Of a DNA stretch of 64,000 bases, positions 58,397 through 64,000 are shown in pieces. The notes below the pieces were generated by a model. It had not been told where the DNA came from. It worked only from the letters and a program-made list of their open reading frames with translations, and did no database searches. This stretch comes from Plazaster borealis (lineage: Eukaryota > Echinodermata > Asteroidea > Forcipulatida > Labidiasteridae). Position 1 is the first letter of the stretch, and each line of letters begins with the position of its first letter. Location of the stretch: the NCBI GenBank assembly GCA_021014325.1, contig CM037473.1, positions 14,136,696 through 14,200,695 of the forward strand. The letters run 5' to 3'. The position numbers were made by a program, and so were the translations under genes.

Positions 58397-59003
58397 TTTT
58401 TTTTAGTTTTGCTTATTCTTCTCAGTGGGCTTTGTCCGCAAGCAAACGCATACTTGCGAACCTTTGATCAACTTGAAACTTCATGTGAAGTTAAAATATA
58501 ACGAGCAAAAGCTGAGTCAGTTGTGACGTCACGATTACGTCATCGGGTGTCAAGTTACAAGCCATTTAAGTTCAAAAAGTGACCATAGGCAATTTCCTAA
58601 CGCAGCATGGCATACCCCACGCGACTAGCAACGGTGGGTAGCTAGCCAGTCAAGCCGCTTGTTACAGACCAACGTGGCTCAACCGTAGTTGTTTACAATC
58701 AGTGCCATGTGCGCCTCTGGCGTGATTTTTTACTAACTATCAGTACAGTTTATGAATATTTACATGAAAATTGTCACAGATGTTCAATTAATACACGTTC
58801 TAGAGCTCAATGCGTAGGAACGTTAGCATTTATTTCCCGTGTAAACTAAATGTATATACACGTAATGATTTACACTTTGAAATTTCAAAAGCTATCAACA
58901 ATCTTTTCATCGACTCAATAGAATAGTTCACACATTGACACAACACTGACCCCAATGAAATCCGAACACCTAGTGTTTGTTCCAACAAACACTAAAGCTC
59001 TAG
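58397..59003 (+). mobile_element. Helitron-like unit B15, short deletion derivative
   Basis: Only 607 bp. Has the same start as B14, the GCGACTAGCAACGGTGGGTAG block, and the standard terminus with CTAG at 59000-59003. Confidence 0.65.
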
Positions 59004-59495
59004 TTAGTTTTTAATTTATTATTATATTTTTTAACCGGCTTTTTGCCCATATGCTTTCAACTACTAACAATCATTACGTTACCACCCCTTCATAGCGCCT
59101 TCTGTCAACTTGTTTTTGTTCGAAGGCATTGCATGGGGACAAATCTTATACCATATTGTAGGTTATAATATCTTACTATGAAAAACAAGTTTTCGTCATT
59201 GTGACGTCATCAGGTTTAAAGTTAATTTATATTAAATACGGAAGCGTTAAAGGGATAGTTATTGTTTTTGGCCCATCACAATGTCAAGGTTGTGTGATAG
59301 AAATTGCATCATTAAAGTGCCCTAAAGCAATAGGTTCCATTTTCGTTAACTCTTTCACGTCTGGTGGACAATCGATCGCATCATCGGGACTAATTAACAA
59401 ACTACATTACGCCACTAAGACATTACTCAATTCTTAAAAGTTCGCCTTGTTAAAGCCGAAACCCCAGTATTTGTTCGTAACAAATTCAGTTCTCG
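59004..59495 (+). mobile_element. Helitron-like unit A3 (family A, 5' truncated)
   Basis: Matches A2 from about 25397 to its end. The 3' inverted repeat GCCGAAACCCC and hairpin ATTTGTTCGTAACAAAT are intact, and the terminal CTAG has become CTCG (59492-59495). Confidence 0.65.
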
Positions 59496-60261
59496 TTTAT
59501 TATTATTATTTTACCATTCGAAAAATTCTCATAGCATTAACCAGTGAAATTTGTCGTCATTCGATCTCAGGAATTACAGTCTTAAAAGACACAAACAATA
59601 CATCAAATGAAAGCCTGTGCTCTAACTTAGATCAAGCAGCAGTTGTTTCGAGTGTTTTTCGTTCCTTTCTTGACGATATTACCGATTTAAAAACGCCCGT
59701 AAATGTATCGCGATCGCCGTGTCTGTGTACATGACACGTATTACTCACTGGAAACTGGATACGTCCGTACCTACACAGACAGCTGTGTCACACGCGCGGC
59801 ATCGTTCCGACCTTTGGACCTTCCATTCATGCATGGTTTATCTAACAATGGCGCAAGCTAAGGATGAAGGCGTCACCAGTTCGATCACCTCTTCTGCCCT
59901 CACAGAGAGGGTGAAAGATAGAATATTGGTATGCACGAACTATTAAATATGGTTGCGTTTAAATCTAAGGGCTATGAAGGTAAGTAAAGATAATTAAATA
60001 CGGAAGCGTCAAAGGGATAGTTATTGGTTTTGGTCCATCACAATGTCAAGGTTGTGTGATAGAAATTGCATCATAAAAGCGATAAGTTCCATTTTCGTTA
60101 ACTCTTTCACGTCTGGTGGACAATCGATCGCCATCATCGGGACTAATTAACAAACTACATTACGTCACCAAGACATTATTCAATTCTTAATAGTTCGCCT
60201 TGTTTAAAAGCCGAAACCCCAGTATTTGTTCGTAACAAATTCATAACAAATTCAGGTCTAG
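59496..60261 (+). mobile_element. Helitron-like unit A4 (family A)
   Basis: The left part matches A1 (21676-21910) and the right part matches the ends of A1/A2. AGCCGAAACCCC is followed by the hairpin region (with a duplicated AACAAATTCA) and CTAG at 60258-60261. It is the last unit before the LINE resumes. Confidence 0.68.
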
Positions 60262-61258
60262 TTTATCTCATTGCTGAACCTCTTGCTTATATTTTCTTGC
60301 TTATATTTTTAGATTTTCAATCTTTCTTTTCTCAATGGATCTGTTCCTCTGAATCTTAAGGTCGCTGAAGTTGTTCCTGTTTTTAAAAGTGGGGACAATA
60401 AAGAAGTCGGCAACTATAGACCTATTTCCATTCTTCCTTGTTTTCCTCTGTTGGTCTTACTCTACAATACTCTTATTCTGCCCTACCTAAACTATTGTAA
60501 TTGTCTGGGCTCGGTCAAACTATAACAAACTGCACTCCCTCATTATCACTAAAAACGGGCTATCCACGTTTGTACTTCTTTACATCATCGTGCACACACT
60601 GCACCACTTTTTGCACAGCTCAACACCCTTACACTTCCTGACATAAATAAACTCCATACTGGGATATTTATGTACAAGTATTCCAGAAATCTTCTTCCTA
60701 GTACTTTCTCTGCTTATTTTTCTTCTGTCCAAGACCTGCATACCTATCAAACCAGATCTTGTCATATCTCCTGGTTCCTTTCACTCGAACCACCTATTCC
60801 ATGAACACCATTCGTTTCTATGGTCCTCGCTTGTGGAATTCTATTGACGAGGAAATCAAAAGCCAACCGTCAGTGGACCGTTGTAAAGCCTCCTTCAAAA
60901 GAGTCATATCTCTCACAATGTAACATAGCTTTCTTTCCATTGACTGCTTTGCCAGGTATATCATCACTTGTTCTTTTTCATATATACATCATATTTTCAT
61001 TTAAGTTAATTAAGCGTTGTTGTTGTTTGTAAGTTGTTTTGTTCCTATTCGTACGTCCTCTGTTTTTCCGTTTTTCTTGTCTGTCCACAGGCTGATTACC
61101 ACAAGCCTCGGCTTATCAAATCAGCCTCCATACTGTTCATTTTCTTTGACTGTATAAACATTAAACTACTCTGTTCACCATTACATTGTACATGTATATG
61201 CATTCTGTAATGCTGTGTTTTTGGCAGTATGGAAATAAATTTGAATTGAATTGAATTC
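60262..61258 (+). pseudogene. LINE reverse-transcriptase remnant, right part and 3' tail (CR1/L2-like)
   Basis: Continues the RT frame of 21406-21500: YLIAEPLAYIF, then (after a short duplicated CTTGCTTATATTTT) NLSFLNGSVPLNLK, VAEVVPVFKSGD, NYRPISILP. The catalytic core, including any YxDD box, is deleted. After LPCF the sequence jumps to the C-terminal region LLYNTLILPYLNYCN and, with frameshifts and stops, FAQLNTLTLPDINKLHTG and FYGPRLWNSID. The 3' end is AAATTTGAATTGAATTGAATT, a short tandem tail typical of CR1/L2-type LINEs. Inactive. Confidence 0.85.
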
Positions 61259-61735
61259 ATTGAAACTCATGGTCAGCGAGATATTTAATGAAATAGTTTT
61301 AAATGTACACAGATACTCAGCATCATGGCAATCAGTGGAATGATATATATCTCGTCCCCTGGTCGATGTGTTTTGAATGCGCCCAAGGATAAGGGGTACT
61401 AATCACAGTTTTGTGGTCACCCAGGCCCAATGGCGATGACGATTTAGGTTCTTGATCATATTGCTGGATATTTGTGAGGATTTTATCAAGGGTGGCATGA
61501 CATCTGGTAGAGGTGTTTCGACCTGTTTCAGGCCATATCAGAATTATCGAACATACTATAACAATGATTGAATCGGTTGAAACTCGTGGTTAGCGAGATA
61601 ATCAATAAAATTGTGTTAAATATAGAATACTCAGCTGTGCAGTGGTTACGTTTGGGTAACAGTATCGTGGGAATCAGTGCAATGATATCTCGTCCCCTGG
61701 TCGATGTGTGTTAAATATGCGCCCGTGTGTAGTTT
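61259..61735. repeat. Direct repeat, about 130 bp, two copies
   Basis: 61259-61385 and 61578-61725 share TTGAAACTCATGGTCAGCGAG-like starts, ATACTCAGC, and TATCTCGTCCCCTGGTCGAT. The second copy carries a short insertion. Purpose unknown. Confidence 0.7.
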
Positions 61736-62640
61736 GTATTTAATTACAGGTGGAATGGAGAGAAAAATGTACGCAAAATGTACGCAAAATGCACTCTGTC
61801 ATAGTACAGTTTACCTATATGCCTACCTGGTACAGTATTTGCCTGTACCAGTTAGCGAGCTCGCCCGCGAAATCTAAAACACAAGGTATTGATAATTGCT
61901 TAATCATTGATTGAATATCAACAGAAAATAAATACAAGACAGGTTTATTACAATATGGTCGTGACCAGTTTTAGTGGTAGTAGGCCTAAGTATACAATCA
62001 ATATTTTCAAGCAATGAACGAAACAAGGACATGAAGAAAACAACCAACAAAGAAAAAACGAAATAAAGAAAAAAGGGACACAAAATAACACCTCAAGCAA
62101 ACAAACATTATAGGAAGCAAGAAATAAAACTAAGAAATAAATACACCAATAAAGGAACAAGGAACATTATATATATATTTTTGTATTTATTTAATTAAAG
62201 TGTTTAGACAAACAATGAATAAAAGTTGCAATACGTGATTACGTAAAACTCATCATTGTTTGGCTCCCTCACACGATTTTCCTGCAGTCTGGGAAATGGT
62301 ATTATACCCAGGGTATGAAGCTTATTTCACATCATTATAAGGCCAAATACCCCTCAGAGGGGATAGAGATGCTTATTCCCTATAAAAAGTGGAATAAGCT
62401 TGCTCTGTATATCCCCTCAAGAAGTTGCTATGTATGGTTGGTGATGACCGGCAGGATTACAGTGAAGCCAGCCTTCCAAATCACAAACCTATGACCTAAA
62501 ATACACAGACCCTGGCATAAAGACCTCCCCCAGTATAGCCCAGGTGGTGTCTATACAGGCTACCCTAGATAAGGATGATTGATAAGTGTCGTTTGAAGCT
62601 TTACATGGCGTGGACAAATAAGAAGTAACTATAAATAAAT
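61736..62640. other. Unassigned DNA
   Basis: No gene seen. A purine-rich A-rich strand at 62000-62170 and imperfect inverted repeats near 62290-62410 (GAAGCTTATTTCAC with GTGGAATAAGCTTG). Confidence 0.4.
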
Positions 62641-62689
62641 AGTAAACTTGCGGGTACAACCATGTGTAAAATCTCTTTAGTGGGAGTGT

Positions 62690-62755
62690 TGGCTCTGAAA
62701 AGAGCCGGTGTGGTCTCGACGTTTCGAACAGTATACTCTGCTCGTCTTCAGGAGA
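62690..62755 (-). ncRNA. Hammerhead-ribozyme-like motif, Penelope-like element remnant
   Basis: On the minus strand: CTGAAGA (62751-62745), a stem-loop CGAGCAG-AGTATA-CTGTTCG, then GAAAC overlapping it, GTC and GAGA. TCTC just before CTGAAGA can pair with GAGA. This follows the CUGANGA / GAAA / UH order of a type-I hammerhead with a minimal helix III. The G of GAAA is also the last base of the 7-bp stem, so either helix II is 6 bp with one extra C or the core is slightly altered. Penelope-like retroelement ends are known to carry such motifs. A hairpin GGCTCTGAAAAGAGCC lies beside it. Confidence 0.5.
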
Positions 62756-62841
62756 AGGATGATTGATGTTTGCTTATACCAAGGCCTGAAACAAGAAGGA
62801 GAGACTAATAAAATGCATACTAGATCAATGCGCTGTGCACT

Positions 62842-63244
62842 GAGTCATTGGATCGTGTACAAAAGCAATTGGAGAGTGCCTGACTGCTGAATTTGTAATG
62901 AGGTTTTCACGGTGACCTTGGCCGGCCCTATGAAAATGAGCTTCTGCAGTATGTTTGTTGAAGCATAGAGAAAGGACTGTGGTCCTTTCTCTATGGTTGA
63001 AGCATGGTTGAAGGTTAATTGATAATGGAATACCCCAAAAACTGAATGTTTTGAAAATTATGCGCGAAATTATTTTAAAAATAGCAAAAACCTACACGAC
63101 GAAATAGGGAGGCAATCTCCCTGTAGGGTAGGCTGTCAAGGGATGTCAAACTGTAAAAACTGTCATCAAAAGATATGTGTATACAACCAGACCCTGTGAA
63201 CAAAATCAACATTACTAGCTGATCAACAATTTAAAAATATGGAA
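62842..63244 (+). repeat. Right copy of the 0.4-kb inverted repeat
   Basis: Inverse of 20994-21405. Starts GAGTCATTGGATCGTGTAC and ends AATTTAAAAATATGGAA, followed by GAAAGAAATAAAG. Shared over its whole length with the left copy. Confidence 0.85.
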
Positions 63245-63619
63245 GAAAGAAATAAAGAAACAAACTCATCCACAAATAAAGAAACACACATACACTAATA
63301 CAGATACAGAAATATACAAATCAATGAAATAATTAGGTTTTTAGGTATAAAATCTTACTATCAGAACTTCTCGGGCAAAAGTAAATGTTTGATAATCATA
63401 AGGGTGGGGGGACTTACCTGAAATGAAACTTTCAGTTTTACTTTGAATTGGGTCAAGACTTTTAAATAAAGCTTCATTTGAGAATAGGTACAGTTTTGGG
63501 CTCGTCAATGTCTGACCATAGGTTTATTTTACAAGACTATTGAATACATTTGTGGAACAAAAAACCCCAGATTTCAAATATTATTTCAAGCGTGGATACC
63601 ACCAGACCGTGTTTGTGTC
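63245..63619. other. Unassigned AT-rich DNA
   Basis: Begins with an A-rich tract (AAAGAAATAAAG, ACACACATACAC). No gene or defined repeat. Confidence 0.4.
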
Positions 63620-63785
63620 TTAGGGCGTTTACGAATCCACGGCTTCGGCCTCGGATTCGGCTCAGGCTAGCGAGGCCCCTCAGTTGTTTTGACTATACGC
63701 GTGCTATGCGTTCAGGGATTCAGACGAGAGAACGGAGCCTGAAGCCTAAGCCTGAGCCTGAGCCTCCGTTTCGTAAACGCCCTTA
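63620..63785. mobile_element. Short GC-rich MITE with TTA target duplication
   Basis: Ends GGGCGTTTACGAA (63623) and TTCGTAAACGCCC (to 63782) are perfect inverse copies, flanked on both sides by TTA. The arms contain near-repeating GGCTTCGGCCTCGG / CCTGAGCCTGAGCC hexamers, the same architecture as 3349-3677 with different sequence. The reading frame across it is an artefact. Confidence 0.85.
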
Positions 63786-63972
63786 GACTTGATGAAATTA
63801 TTCATCCCAACTTGTCTCATAACACGATCAACGTTGTGTTGTTATTGCACTGTGCTTATAGTCTGTCAACCTGAAAAAAATATTGTTTGATCATTATAGT
63901 TTTGGTTTGGGGAACTAGACCGTAGGTTTACACGTTTTAGAGCGATGCCATTGCGACATGTGTGGGGAAGAC

Positions 63973-64000
63973 CCAACCTCGTCCCCATGGTGTGTCGAGC
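63973..64000. mobile_element. Start of a second copy of the 2006-2307 MITE
   Basis: AACCTCGTCCCC followed by GGTGTGTCGAGC matches the inverted right end of the element at 2006-2307. The rest lies beyond the window. Confidence 0.6.

Larger units (their letters stand above)
21501..60261. mobile_element. 38.8-kb composite insertion: tandem array of non-autonomous Helitron2-like elements
   Basis: The block starts TTGGGGGTTTCGGC and ends AACAAATTCAGGTCTAG. Removing it joins the LINE frame without loss or gain. Inside, recurring 3' termini (inverted-repeat sequence, hairpin with a TTTGTTC-type stem, 6-7 bases, CTAG then T) divide it into about 19 units mostly in one orientation. Several units begin with a 5' sequence that is the inverse of the 3' inverted repeat and folds into its own hairpin. 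That asymmetric inverted-repeat layout, the 3' hairpin and the CTRR-T end are hallmarks of Helitron2/Helentron rolling-circle transposons. No Rep-helicase frame is present. Confidence 0.75.

Noticed and set aside
59719..59946. 75-residue frame at the right edge of the array
   Set aside because: Lies in Helitron-like repeat DNA. The homologous stretches in units A1 and A2 do not keep the frame.
20994..63244. Giant Polinton/Maverick-type transposon bounded by the 0.4-kb inverted repeats
   Set aside because: No integrase, polymerase B, capsid or ATPase frame is visible in 42 kb, and the content is non-coding repeats. The inverted repeats were kept as a separate observation.

Overview
The window looks like nuclear DNA of an invertebrate deuterostome. 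It is AT-rich, has spliced genes with canonical 3' splice sites, carries many small inverted-repeat transposons flanked by TTAA, and has LINE, SINE and Helitron-type repeats. Several interspersed repeats match families I remember from echinoderms, sea stars in particular. That assignment rests on recollection and is tentative.

Positions 1-20,400 are a gene cluster. Three intact glycosyltransferase family 31 (beta-1,3-galactosyltransferase-like) genes lie on the + strand, each with its coding sequence in one exon (388-1389, 8733-9854, 19321-20397). Two broken relatives accompany them: a 3' remnant at 4422-4661 and a duplicated, frameshifted first part at 8334-8597. Genes 2 and 3 and their 5' flanks come from a tandem duplication. 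All three proteins are type II Golgi-type enzymes with a DDD metal/sugar-nucleotide motif and a short N-terminal membrane anchor. They probably act in parallel on glycan chain extension. The DNA between them holds inverted-repeat MITEs, a 1.07 kb minisatellite of about 22-bp units, a SINE and local duplications.

Positions 20,994-63,244 are bounded by about 0.4 kb inverted repeats and hold no convincing host gene. A LINE reverse-transcriptase reading frame stops at 21,500 and resumes in frame at 60,262. The 38,761 bp between is one composite insertion. I read it as a tandem array of about 19 non-autonomous rolling-circle transposons of the Helitron2/Helentron type. Most units end in a 3' inverted repeat, then a small hairpin, then 6-7 bases, then CTAG followed by T. 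The next unit follows directly, in several cases starting with the matching 5' inverted repeat that also begins a hairpin. Two sister termini occur: family A at both flanks (21,501-25,886 and 59,004-60,261) and family B filling the middle. No helicase or Rep reading frame is visible, so the array is non-autonomous. It contains internal satellites of 130 and 150 bp, paired CRE-like palindromes, later MITE insertions, and in some units an intron-like segment that suggests capture of part of a host gene.

Positions 60,262-64,000 hold the LINE 3' half, a direct repeat, a hammerhead-ribozyme-like motif typical of Penelope-like elements, the right inverted repeat, and two small inverted-repeat elements, the last cut by the window end.
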